Positions 17,952-24,973 of a stretch of DNA of 48,147 bases are shown here, piece by piece. Below the pieces are notes generated by a model. The model made no database searches and was not told the DNA's origin. It saw nothing but the letters and a program-made list of their open reading frames with translations. Source of the stretch: a virus. Position 1 is the stretch's first letter. Each line of letters starts with the position of its first letter. Location: the IMG/VR virus record IMGVR_UViG_3300047471_000431, positions 1-48,147 of that record; one strand, given 5' to 3'. The position numbers and the translations under genes were made by a program.

Positions 17952-18998
17952 TTAGCTGATTCCGGTCACTGTGCAGATACCCGATCCGGCAGCTGCGTCA
18001 GACTTAACTCGCGGTGCAAGCGCTGCCATCACCTTGAAGTGAAGCATAAGACCGCCCTTTGTTTCCCACTCGACAACCGTCAGGTCCTGACCGATAGCCA
18101 AATCTACCACGTCACGGCGCATGGTAACCATGACACCAGTTCCAGAAGTCAGACGATCACCAGGACGTACATCTTCGATACCCTGGATACGACGGAGACG
18201 ATCGAAAATCTGATCACCAGAACCGTCCGTCAGGAAATTACGAAGTTTGTTGTACTGCGCTGTCGGAGCGTAAAGAACATACTGACCACCGAAGTAGCGA
18301 GCACCTTCCAGGACACCGATAACGTTGATGACGTCAGTCTGCGGGTTAGTTGCAGTTCCCCATGACGACCCAGCCTGAGTATTGATGCTCGGATGCGTTG
18401 TGTAGCCGTACAGGTTATTCGATGTCACGTTACCGGCACCGGTCTGTACTGAACCGCCAGGAGCAGTACCAAGAGCACCTACTGTGCTATTCATTCCATT
18501 GAACAGAACTTCTTCCATCTGCTCTGTAACCTTCTGAGCAGCCGTCTCGATCTGAGTACGATCGATAGGAGCACCGATACTATTCGGACCGCGTGAAGCT
18601 TCCAAGCGACGAATATTGATACTGAAATCCTTGTGGAAGATCGGGACCGGAACACTCACAAGAGTGAATGTCACACTATCCTTTTCACCTTCGGTTACGC
18701 CGGAGAAGTCCACGTTCGCAGCCGTCATATCACCCAGCTGTTCATACTGCGAAAGAACCACACCAAGTCCACCGAGGTTGAATGACAGCCCACGGCTAAC
18801 AAGGTCGCTGATACCGATGAGACGCTGACGAGCAACGCCCACAAGGGTCTCGTCCAACTGTTGCCATTCTTCCTTACGGAGTACATCGTTGGTACGAAGA
18901 GCGCCGATGGCATTGAGTCCGTTGGTAGCGAGGAATCTCGCCGGACTGCCGCCACTGCGCAAAAAGTCTGCTGCGTGTTGAATAAGTGCCTTGTCCAT
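17952..18998 (-). CDS. Major capsid protein (HK97 fold, encapsulin-like subgroup)
   Basis: The 348-residue protein has an N-terminal arm, then the spine-helix and P-domain pattern of HK97-fold capsids. The segment SINIRRLEASRGPNSIGAP, then a helix (QIETAAQKVTEQMEEVLFNG), resembles the encapsulin/linocin-like group. A long E-loop-like region is absent. It follows the decoration gene by 5 nt and ends before a strong terminator, which fits high, self-contained expression. No delta domain is present; scaffolding appears to come from the upstream fused protease. Confidence 0.9.
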   Translation of the reverse strand: MDKALIQHAADFLRSGGSPARFLATNGLNAIGALRTNDVLRKEEWQQLDETLVGVARQRLIGISDLVSRGLSFNLGGLGVVLSQYEQLGDMTAANVDFSGVTEGEKDSVTFTLVSVPVPIFHKDFSINIRRLEASRGPNSIGAPIDRTQIETAAQKVTEQMEEVLFNGMNSTVGALGTAPGGSVQTGAGNVTSNNLYGYTTHPSINTQAGSSWGTATNPQTDVINVIGVLEGARYFGGQYVLYAPTAQYNKLRNFLTDGSGDQIFDRLRRIQGIEDVRPGDRLTSGTGVMVTMRRDVVDLAIGQDLTVVEWETKGGLMLHFKVMAALAPRVKSDAAAGSGICTVTGIS

Positions 18999-19003
18999 AA
19001 TTC

Positions 19004-19438
19004 TTAGATAACCCTCGCTCTGAATCGAATTCCGGCTGTGGTCGTACCGGCTACTGTTGCGTTTGCAGCTTCATCAGCCTGCGCCACGTAGTAGTTGGTG
19101 CTAGTCTGCGCTGTTAGCGTACCGTCACCAGCAGACATCAGGAACGCGCCACGTGAAACGTTCTGACCGGATGCCAGGAATGCCCAAACGATCGTACCCT
19201 GCGGGCAGTCCGCGTAAACCACACGATCACCAGATGCGTAAGCCGTTGAGACTCCGCCTCCCTGAAAGTCCGTCTCAAGTGCAAACAGCCGAGCCGCCGC
19301 ACCACCTGACGTTGCGTGCTTCTGGACGCGTCCTGTTGAAGAGTTGAATTCAAGCAAGTGTCCTGGACTCAGGATAGCGTTACCCTTATCCTCTCGGACT
19401 ACAAATGCTTCGCCGCGAAGAATGACTGTGTTCGGCAT
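19004..19438 (-). CDS. Capsid decoration protein-like
   Basis: The 144-residue product is nearly all beta: VVREDKGNAILSPGHLLEF, then RLFALETDFQGGG, ASGDRVVYADCPQGT, and repeated short strands. This is the pattern of DUF2190-like or head-fibre decoration proteins, and it lies between protease and capsid as is common. It would bind the outside of the mature capsid. Confidence 0.65.
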   Translation of the reverse strand: MPNTVILRGEAFVVREDKGNAILSPGHLLEFNSSTGRVQKHATSGGAAARLFALETDFQGGGVSTAYASGDRVVYADCPQGTIVWAFLASGQNVSRGAFLMSAGDGTLTAQTSTNYYVAQADEAANATVAGTTTAGIRFRARVI

Positions 19439-19440
19439 GA

Positions 19441-21609
19441 TTAGTTAGTACCTCTCTGTGCGTTCTTGCTGGTCTGAACTGCAAAGTCCACACCCTTAAC
19501 TCCGGGCTTTGCCAAGAGAATAGTCGGAGCAATTGCAATCTCTTCAGCATTTTCAATGCGTGCGCCAGCGGCGACACGGAAAGGCGAAGTGGTATTCGGT
19601 ACCAACATTGCCAAGGTCTTATCGAGCGATGCTTCGCTGAAAGCTGCAAGCTCTTCCTGCGTGAAAGTGTTACCGTTCACAGCCAGGATCTGTGTGATCT
19701 TGTTTGCACGAGTCGCCTTCTGCGCATTCGTCACACTCTTAACTGATGCAAGCTCTTCCTCGGACAGACCGAGAGTGGCCATCATCACTTCTTTTGTAAT
19801 AGTTGGCGCAACCGGGGCTACGACTGCTGCAACATTCTGCACTGGGGCCGTTACCGGAGCTGCAACTGCAGGATCTGCTACCACAGCCAAGTCGAGCAAT
19901 TCGAGATCTGCATCGGCCATAGCCGTCAGTTGAACACGGTGAGCTTCGGTGAACTTGTTCTTGTTCGAAGCGATCAGCCCGTCAACCTTAATTTTCTTCT
20001 GCTCTGGAGTCATGTTGTTAAGAACCTCTTTCGAATCGTCAGACTTAATTATTCCTAAAGTCTGCAGAATTTCTTTGATCTTCACCGTCAGCGACTTTGC
20101 GCAAGGTGCACAAGTACCAGTTCCTGACTGCTCGATTTCATGATTATCGGGTATGGTCACGCCTGTGCCATCATTTGTTGCAACTATTTTCTTAGCTGCA
20201 TTCGCTGCCATTGCCATATCACCCTCACCGGCATCGTCGATATCAGGCGCGTCATAGCGAGCGTCACAGTTATCATTACTTGCTGCCATCTGCATATCAA
20301 ATGGATCAATATCCAGAATTGCTGCCCAGATAGCTAGCCACTGTCGCGGAACAAAATCAATCTTACCGGCAACAATCTGAGACATAGTAGCGGCATCGAT
20401 ATCGGCTGCCTGCGCGAGATCTGCGATTGTTTCATCAGAGCCGGTTTCGTTGGCGTAGCACTCTAAAGCACCCTGAAGGACTGCTGCGAGCTGTGAGCCA
20501 TTTACCTTGATACCAACAGCCTGATTATTTTTTGTATCCATTTGAAATTCAGACTTGAGAAGTGCACGCGCTTCATTTTGAGCCGATGTAATTGCACTTG
20601 CCGGGATACTTGCCTGAGATCCTCTACCGCTAATAACTGCGAGTAGGGCACCCTTATTCAATTTTCCAGTGCCAGGATTAACTACAGGGAAAAAAATAAG
20701 ATCGCGGAGAGTCGTAGCACTAGCTTCCCCAAGAAGAGTTTTGGAAGCAATCCACTTCTTCATACCATCAGAGGCATCATTGATTGAACTGGGAACACTG
20801 TCCGAAGAGTTAGTTGACTTGATGTATGCACGCGCATAAGCACCAAAGCTCTTATCTACAGCTCCCCATGATGACGTTTCGGTACCACTAAAAGAAGGGT
20901 GACGTGCCTTGGATGCAACATTGTAAGTAACAGCGGCTGTAGCCATAGTGTTCAAATTTACAGCATAGTCATCCGTTTGTTGATTTATTCTCGGAGCACC
21001 GCAGCCATCTTTCCAGCTACATGCCCCTTCATCGTTCGGGAGAAGAGCTAAATGATCCGGCTTAAGTTGGACTTGCACACCGGTATACTTCTCTTCTGCA
21101 CCGGTACGAGGATTGATAAATACACCCTTCGTATTGTCTACAAAAGTGTAATAGCCGGTAGAAACTTCAAGAGGTTGCCCGGCTTGAAGTAGCTGTACGA
21201 CCTTACTCCCGCCAGGAACAGTCTCAGCTTTAACTAAATCAATCCACAACTCGCCCGATATACCGCGAATATCCTCACGCGCCTGTACATTGAACAAGAA
21301 ACCGACCACAGAACTTTCCATGACTGTAGGACTGCCAGCCGTAACAGGTTCGTTATTGGCATCCATCGGATGAGTAACAGGTAATGGACGCCCATTCCAA
21401 ATATCGGCATAAGGGCTAACTAACTCTTCGTAAGATACATACTCGCCATTGTGCACACCTTCGACTATCGGTGTGACAGGTGCGACTAGATAATCTTTTC
21501 CATCCAATTTCTCTGTACGTATGAGATCTTGTCGTCCTTCAAGTACGGAAAAGTTAGAATTGCGGAGTTGTGCTTTTTTGCTTGTCACTTTTTCGCTTGT
21601 CACAGCCAT
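19441..21609 (-). CDS. Prohead protease fused to an HTH-containing middle and a scaffold-like C-terminus
   Basis: Residues 1-205 form a DUF2213-type protease: His80 (PVTHP), Ser150 (EVSTGYY) and a conserved PDHLALLPNDEGACSWKDGC block. Residues about 280-355 hold the LFFPVVNP-type segment with GALLAVISGRG seen in many such phage proteins. Residues about 372-440 look like an XRE-type helix-turn-helix (TIADLAQAADIDAATMSQIVAG). The rest (about 500-680) is helical and charged, as in scaffolds. The protease would cleave its own scaffold part during head maturation. The ATG at 21609 lacks a clear ribosome site. Length (722) is at the long end for fused protease-scaffolds. Confidence 0.85.
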   Translation of the reverse strand: MAVTSEKVTSKKAQLRNSNFSVLEGRQDLIRTEKLDGKDYLVAPVTPIVEGVHNGEYVSYEELVSPYADIWNGRPLPVTHPMDANNEPVTAGSPTVMESSVVGFLFNVQAREDIRGISGELWIDLVKAETVPGGSKVVQLLQAGQPLEVSTGYYTFVDNTKGVFINPRTGAEEKYTGVQVQLKPDHLALLPNDEGACSWKDGCGAPRINQQTDDYAVNLNTMATAAVTYNVASKARHPSFSGTETSSWGAVDKSFGAYARAYIKSTNSSDSVPSSINDASDGMKKWIASKTLLGEASATTLRDLIFFPVVNPGTGKLNKGALLAVISGRGSQASIPASAITSAQNEARALLKSEFQMDTKNNQAVGIKVNGSQLAAVLQGALECYANETGSDETIADLAQAADIDAATMSQIVAGKIDFVPRQWLAIWAAILDIDPFDMQMAASNDNCDARYDAPDIDDAGEGDMAMAANAAKKIVATNDGTGVTIPDNHEIEQSGTGTCAPCAKSLTVKIKEILQTLGIIKSDDSKEVLNNMTPEQKKIKVDGLIASNKNKFTEAHRVQLTAMADADLELLDLAVVADPAVAAPVTAPVQNVAAVVAPVAPTITKEVMMATLGLSEEELASVKSVTNAQKATRANKITQILAVNGNTFTQEELAAFSEASLDKTLAMLVPNTTSPFRVAAGARIENAEEIAIAPTILLAKPGVKGVDFAVQTSKNAQRGTN

Positions 21610-21626
21610 AGACGATAGAGTAATAT
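21597..21626 (+). promoter_or_regulatory. Candidate rightward promoter at the divergence point
   Basis: TTGTCA (21597-21602) is 18 nt from TAATAT (21621-21626), partly inside the start of the minus-strand protease gene. It faces the small membrane gene and the methyltransferase. The match is moderate. Confidence 0.4.
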
Positions 21627-21673
21627 CACGCCATGTATCTGTTCAGGAGAAGTGTGAATAACAAAATTAGTTT

Positions 21674-21781
21674 ATGCATGAAATAATCATAAAGATACTT
21701 TACGGAATACTAATTGGCTGCGGCGTGGGGATTCCGTTGTTTTTTGTCTGGTTTGTTTTTTGTGAGAGAACGTGTGACTGA
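21674..21781 (+). CDS. 35-residue membrane microprotein
   Basis: From ATG 21674 a 35-codon frame encodes one hydrophobic segment (KILYGILIGCGVGIPLFFVW) then FVFCERTCD. It ends with TGA at 21779-21781, overlapping the probable GTG start (21774) of the methyltransferase. No ribosome site is close; an AGGAGAAG about 24 nt upstream could serve a tiny leader frame overlapping this ATG. Real coding is possible but unproved. Confidence 0.4.
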   Translation: MHEIIIKILYGILIGCGVGIPLFFVWFVFCERTCD

Positions 21782-22433
21782 TCTCGAAGAGAAACAATTC
21801 TTACAAGCGTTACGGGCTAGAATCGTAGCAGCAGCGGATCAATCAACATACGATCATCGCCCGTTTATGATCCCGGAAGTTGTGCAGAAATTCCCGCACA
21901 TGTCAGACGAAGAACAGTTGCAATATTCGCGGTTCAAATTGGCAGTTGCACGTATACTGCAGCCGTATACGATCTATGAAGTTGGAGTTGGCTGGGGTGT
22001 ATCGGCGCAGGCATTCCTTGAAGGATATCCGGACACTAAATTCTTCGGAATAGATAACATGGCTATGGGAGTTGACCCGAATAGGGCGGTTTTATATAAT
22101 CCCTTATTACCGTGCCGGGTTGTGGACTCTGCCGATCTGGATGAATTTGTACATCCAGACGGTCCAATCGATCTCTTGCACATCGACGGCGGGCATGCAC
22201 TAGAGCATAAAGCCGATGACATGGTCCGGGCATTTAAATCAAAACCTGAATGGATTCTGATTGATGACTGTCACGACGTCATGGTAGCTGCTGGCGTCTT
22301 TGCCGGGATCTACCGCGCCGGTCGTAACGCATTATCTATGATGTACTTCGAGAATTCACACACTGGAAATCTTTTGATCCACGCCAAGCGTAGAGAACCT
22401 GAATTTCGTGGCCTGGAATGTAAACGAGTTTGA
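21774..22433 (+). CDS. Class I SAM-dependent methyltransferase (Methyltransf_24-like)
   Basis: From GTG 21774 the protein has 219 residues. Motif I is IYEVGVGWGVSAQAFLEG, the acidic end of strand 2 is FFGIDNMAMG, and LLHIDGGHALEHKADDMVRA is the diagnostic motif of the Methyltransf_24 group (often O-methyltransferases acting on sugars). WILIDDCHDVMVAAGVF follows as a later strand. The Asp-rich HIDGGH motif could bind metal. The start is uncertain; longer starts overlap the membrane microprotein fully. Its substrate is unknown; modification of a surface glycan or phage DNA sugar is speculative. Confidence 0.75.
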   Translation: MTDLEEKQFLQALRARIVAAADQSTYDHRPFMIPEVVQKFPHMSDEEQLQYSRFKLAVARILQPYTIYEVGVGWGVSAQAFLEGYPDTKFFGIDNMAMGVDPNRAVLYNPLLPCRVVDSADLDEFVHPDGPIDLLHIDGGHALEHKADDMVRAFKSKPEWILIDDCHDVMVAAGVFAGIYRAGRNALSMMYFENSHTGNLLIHAKRREPEFRGLECKRV

Positions 22434-22437
22434 AACA

Positions 22438-23010
22438 ATGCATATCAGTTATTCGGCAATGGATCGCTTCCTACAGTCTCGCTGCGGGCAGCCGTGGGAT
22501 AAAGTATACTCAGAAATACGCAAACGAGATCTCTTCACATTCTGGCGTAGAATGTACCCGCACGATCACCTGCCTGTAGCCGAGAAAACCTATACAGGTG
22601 CCGATGGACATATCTACGGGTGCGGATGGCAAGGAGTCCATCGTATCGGCGGGGCTAACTGGACACGATACAGCTTTTATGTCGATCAAGCTGGCATCCT
22701 GCGTAGCCGGGCTAAATTGCGATTGGAATATAAACGGGAACAATCGGCCAAAAGAACGGCCAAATCTGTCGATAGAATACCGGCTAGCGGAAACTGCACA
22801 TACGTTAAAGAAAATGGAATCTGGTACTTGGAAACGAAATCCGTTCTTACTTACACCTATAGACATCCGGCCATAGATCCGGTCACGGGTGAAAAAAACT
22901 CCAAGCTGGACACTGTCGATAAGATAATCGTTAGGAAAAAACAACTCAATAAAAAGGAATTGAAACAGTTATGTCAGATGCAATTGACTGTCTCGACACG
23001 AACGAGATAG
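22438..23010 (+). CDS. Unknown protein with CGQPWDKVYSEIR motif
   Basis: From ATG 22438 the product has 190 residues (a GTG at 22408 would overlap the previous gene). SRCGQPWDKVYSEIRKR near the N-terminus resembles a motif seen in uncharacterised phage and bacterial proteins. The middle (YGCGWQGVHRIGG) and the basic C-terminus suggest nucleic acid contact, but no fold can be named. The C-terminal end overlaps the next gene by 40 nt. Confidence 0.65.
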   Translation: MHISYSAMDRFLQSRCGQPWDKVYSEIRKRDLFTFWRRMYPHDHLPVAEKTYTGADGHIYGCGWQGVHRIGGANWTRYSFYVDQAGILRSRAKLRLEYKREQSAKRTAKSVDRIPASGNCTYVKENGIWYLETKSVLTYTYRHPAIDPVTGEKNSKLDTVDKIIVRKKQLNKKELKQLCQMQLTVSTRTR

Positions 23011-23159
23011 TATGCCCATACTGCGGCTATGAATTTTCCGAATCATGGACATACTTTGAGTCCTCTGGTAATGAAGAAAAAATACAATGTCCAGAATGCG
23101 ATCAAAAATTTACTTGTTCGCCAGACTACACTGTGACATACTACTCTCGTAAGTTATAA
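22971..23159 (+). CDS. Small zinc-ribbon protein
   Basis: The 62-residue protein has two CxxC knuckles, CPYCGYEF and CPECDQKFTC, separated by about 22 residues, which fits a single zinc ribbon. The C-terminus is Tyr-rich. The start lies inside the previous gene with AAGGA about 13 nt upstream. It may bind nucleic acid or a partner protein. The RNA gene at 23162 begins 3 nt after its stop. Confidence 0.7.
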   Translation: MSDAIDCLDTNEIVCPYCGYEFSESWTYFESSGNEEKIQCPECDQKFTCSPDYTVTYYSRKL

Positions 23160-23161
23160 AC

Positions 23162-23239
23162 GGGCGTGAGAATGGCTTCGACGGCAAGTAAGCCCTACAA
23201 GGAACTTGTCGGACGCGGGATCGATACCCGCCACGTCCA
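23162..23239 (+). ncRNA. Mini-tmRNA: tmRNA tRNA-like domain without mRNA-like domain
   Basis: Both ends of a tmRNA are here within 78 nt. GGGCGTG (23162-23168) pairs with CACGTCC (23232-23238), including a G3-U70 wobble, the alanine identity pair. GGCTTCGACGG is the conserved tmRNA D-loop-like segment. GGCAAGT (183-189) pairs with ACTTGTC (204-210) as helix P2, closed by a 14-nt loop. GGAC, then the T arm GCGGG-ATCGATA-CCCGC follows, ending with A73. The usual 250-nt region with the tag frame and pseudoknots is missing. CCA is not encoded; CTTT follows as in the tRNA array. Structure is seen; alanine charging is inferred. A decayed tmRNA is the alternative. Confidence 0.7.
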
Positions 23240-23244
23240 CTTTT

Positions 23245-23488
23245 ATGATTGTCAAAGTCTATATGAGATCAGCAGATGATTGGAGTTACGAAGAATGGAT
23301 GGCAGCACAAACTCAAGAAGATCTTAATGAGGAAGATGAGCCAGGAACCTGCTTTTAAAGGCATCTTAAATCACTTTATCTGCTTTTGAAAGCACTAACG
23401 CTAATGGGCGAAACCTCATGACCACCTCACTCGTTGTTATGAGGCTGGTAGGCAGCGTGTACTTACCGGACCGGCTCAGGTAGGAAAT
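23245..23488 (+). pseudogene. Decayed partial duplicate of the two following genes
   Basis: An 18-nt block at 23245 (starting ATGATTGTCAAAGTC) is identical to the start of the gene at 23489. Near 23441, GGCTGGTAGGCAGCGTGTACT matches 23622 with one change. Near 23466, GACCGGCTCA matches the end of the 67-residue gene near 24045. The order is the same, so this looks like a collapsed copy of both genes. A short frame of 37 codons (23245-23358) remains, rich in acidic residues. The region also holds three hairpins, the best CCTCATGAC/GTTATGAGG (23414-23444). No other gene is seen here. Confidence 0.5.
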
Positions 23489-23878
23489 ATGATTGTCAAA
23501 GTCTATCGTAATCTCAAACACGGACGGTCGGCAGCCCCGCTGTATTCAGTATTATACAAAGGAAAAGTGATTGCCAGGAAACACAGAGTCCTACTCCGTG
23601 ATGCGCATTTCATTGTCAATGAAGCTGGTAGGCGGCGTGTACTCGAAAGCGGACATAAAAATGTGCATGCTTTTGTCGTCGGAACCTTAACAAATGAACA
23701 TGGATGTTTCGGTATAGATGCCGATGGAAATGATTTTAGAATGCGCGTAACTTACGACCCGCGAAAAGGCCCGCACTTCGTTACAGCAACGGCTCCGGTA
23801 GGAAGAATTGTAAAAAGTGCTCTCGGCGTACTGCTGAATGAGCGTGGTATCAGCGCCTGCTATCTGGAAACTGCTTGA
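23489..23878 (+). CDS. Unknown basic protein
   Basis: The 129-residue product starts at ATG 23489 after TAGGAAAT. It is beta-rich and basic, with LYSVLYKGKVIARKHRVLL and GRRRVLESGHKNVHAFVVG. No catalytic motif or TM is seen. A partial copy lies directly upstream. The following gene starts at the TTG inside its TGA (TTGA), so the two are coupled. Confidence 0.65.
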   Translation: MIVKVYRNLKHGRSAAPLYSVLYKGKVIARKHRVLLRDAHFIVNEAGRRRVLESGHKNVHAFVVGTLTNEHGCFGIDADGNDFRMRVTYDPRKGPHFVTATAPVGRIVKSALGVLLNERGISACYLETA

Positions 23879-24078
23879 AATATATAAATCTGACAGTACG
23901 CGATAATCTTCCAGAATCTAGCGTAGATGTCTACGATACAGATACAAAAGAGCTATTACGCAGATATCCTTTACATCTTATCCATTCTGGGTACTGGCAC
24001 GCTACACAGAACGACCTTGCTCGACTCGCCTCGGTACGTATACCAGACCGGCTCAACGAATGCAAACTCTGGTGCTGA
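23875..24078 (+). CDS. Small unknown protein coupled to the previous gene
   Basis: The 67-residue product begins with TTG 23875 overlapping the previous stop by four bases. It has a beta-like first half (INLTVRDNLPESSVDVYDTDT) and ends with two Cys. No ribosome site is clear, so it would depend on termination-reinitiation. Function unknown. Confidence 0.5.
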   Translation: MKYINLTVRDNLPESSVDVYDTDTKELLRRYPLHLIHSGYWHATQNDLARLASVRIPDRLNECKLWC

Positions 24079-24088
24079 AAATTTCTTG

Positions 24089-24116
24089 TTGACTTTGCCG
24101 GACGTTGTGGTATAGT
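24089..24116 (+). promoter_or_regulatory. Strong promoter of the tRNA/RNA cluster
   Basis: TTGACT (24089-24094), 16-nt spacer, TATAGT (24111-24116): five of six matches in each box. Transcription would start near 24123, just before the first hairpin of the structured RNA. Confidence 0.75.
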
Positions 24117-24125
24117 TCTTATCAA

Positions 24126-24233
24126 TGCAGCAAACAAGCTGCAGAAACTTAAGCGTAAAAACGTCGCTATCAATGGCGTATTGGGTAAGGGCGGCACCGG
24201 CATATTTCCGGCCCGCCCGAACCGCTTAAGTTT
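24126..24233 (+). ncRNA. Three-way-junction structured RNA at the head of the tRNA array
   Basis: A hairpin TGCAGC-AAACAA-GCTGCA (24126-24143) is followed at once by an 11-bp perfect stem (AAACTTAAGCG at 24145-24155 with CGCTTAAGTTT at 24223-24233). Inside it sit CGCTA-TCAA-TGGCG (24165-24178) and a GC-rich arm, GGGCGG/CCGCCC with inner CCGG/CCGG (24189-24218). It lies within 10 nt of a strong promoter start. No known RNA family is recognised. A 41-codon frame follows (24248-24373), of doubtful reality. Confidence 0.6.
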
Positions 24234-24413
24234 GAAAAAGAGACGATATGAAGAACACATCTACAATTCGAACAGCAAGACTTCAGTCGTCACAGCTCCA
24301 TTCCTATCCACAGCACCCGCTGTTGCCTTGCTCGCAAAGCTGGCTGAGTTTACCTCAGTCCTTTAGCCTGTAAGGCTAGCCTGCAAATCGGGCATAATCC
24401 AATTTTAAAACAC

Positions 24414-24487
24414 GCTCCTGTAGTCCAATCGGAAGAGGCGTCTCACTCAAAACGAGAATGTTGGTGGTTCGAATCCACTCAGGAGTA
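24414..24487 (+). tRNA. tRNA with anticodon CAA, class I body
   Basis: Acceptor GCTCCTG/CAGGAGT, D arm GTCC..GGC, anticodon loop CTCAAAA (anticodon CAA), 5-nt variable loop, T arm GGTGG-TTCGAAT-CCACT, A73. CAA would read the Leu codon UUG, but Leu tRNAs have a long variable arm and this one does not. Pair 31-39 is A-C. The loop resembles a Met tRNA loop (CTCATAA) with one change. Which amino acid it carries is open. Confidence 0.8.
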
Positions 24488-24499
24488 TTTGATAGTCAT

Positions 24500-24572
24500 C
24501 TCTCTGTAGCTAATGAGGTCATAGCGCTCGTCTGAAGAACGAGAGAATTCGGCTCGATACCGAACGGAGAGA
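24500..24572 (+). tRNA. tRNA-Phe(GAA)
   Basis: Acceptor CTCTCTG/CGGAGAG, D stem GCTA/TAGC, anticodon stem CTCGT/ACGAG with loop CTGAAGA, T arm TTCGG-CTCGATA-CCGAA (C at the usual T54), A73, followed by CTTT. Confidence 0.85.
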
Positions 24573-24576
24573 CTTT

Positions 24577-24662
24577 GCGGTAGTAGTCGTGTACGGCGCA
24601 CGGGCAGACTGTAAATCTGTCGTCCCTTGAGTTCCCAGTCGGTTCGATTCCGACCTGCCGCA
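24577..24662 (+). tRNA. tRNA-Tyr(GTA)
   Basis: Acceptor GCGGTAG/CTGCCGC, loop CTGTAAA, long variable arm as expected for bacterial Tyr, T arm GTCGG-TTCGATT-CCGAC, A73 then CTTT. Confidence 0.92.
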
Positions 24663-24666
24663 CTTT

Positions 24667-24750
24667 GGAGAGTCTAACGATCGGCGTGTGTAGCAGTCTT
24701 GAAAACTGTAGTGCAGCAATGCATCGGGGGTTCGAGTCCCCCACTCTCCT
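24667..24750 (+). tRNA. tRNA-Ser(TGA)
   Basis: Acceptor GGAGAGT/ACTCTCC, loop CTTGAAA, long variable arm, T arm GGGGG-TTCGAGT-CCCCC. The discriminator base is T, unusual for Ser (normally G). Confidence 0.9.
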
Positions 24751-24755
24751 CTTTC

Positions 24756-24837
24756 GCTCTCATGCTGGAACAGGCATACAGCTATCGCTGAGAACGGTAG
24801 GTCGAAAGACGTAAGGGTTCAATTCCCTTTGAGAGCA
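24756..24837 (+). tRNA. tRNA-Leu(GAG)
   Basis: Acceptor GCTCTCA/TGAGAGC, anticodon stem TATCG/CGGTA with loop CTGAGAA, variable arm GTC-GAAA-GAC, T arm AAGGG-TTCAATT-CCCTT, A73. Confidence 0.9.
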
Positions 24838-24841
24838 CTAC

Positions 24842-24925
24842 GCCCGCATGGCGGTAATGGCTGTACGCACTGGTCTTAGAAGCCAGCAGATTAAATTCTT
24901 GGGGGTTCGAGTCCCTCTGCGGGTA
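24842..24925 (+). tRNA. tRNA-Leu(TAG)
   Basis: Acceptor GCCCGCA/TGCGGGT, anticodon stem CTGGT/GCCAG with loop CTTAGAA, long variable arm, T loop TTCGAGT, A73 then CTTT. Confidence 0.9.
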
Positions 24926-24929
24926 CTTT

Positions 24930-24972
24930 GGAATAGTTGCTTTGACACGTGACATGGATGTATTCTATTCCG
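24930..24972 (+). pseudogene. tRNA remnant: acceptor stem only
   Basis: In exact array register after A-CTTT, GGAATAG (24930-24936) pairs with CTATTCC (24965-24971), followed by G in the discriminator place. Only 28 nt lie between the halves instead of about 60, so D, anticodon and T arms are gone. The interior contains TTGACA (24942-24947) and, 16 nt on, TCTATT, a possible promoter for the HNH gene that starts at 24974. Confidence 0.5.
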
Positions 24973-24973
24973 C

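Noticed and set aside
23162-23239. Integration attachment site derived from a host tmRNA
   Set aside because: attP fragments keep one end of the host gene; here both ends are present, and no integrase gene is in the window.
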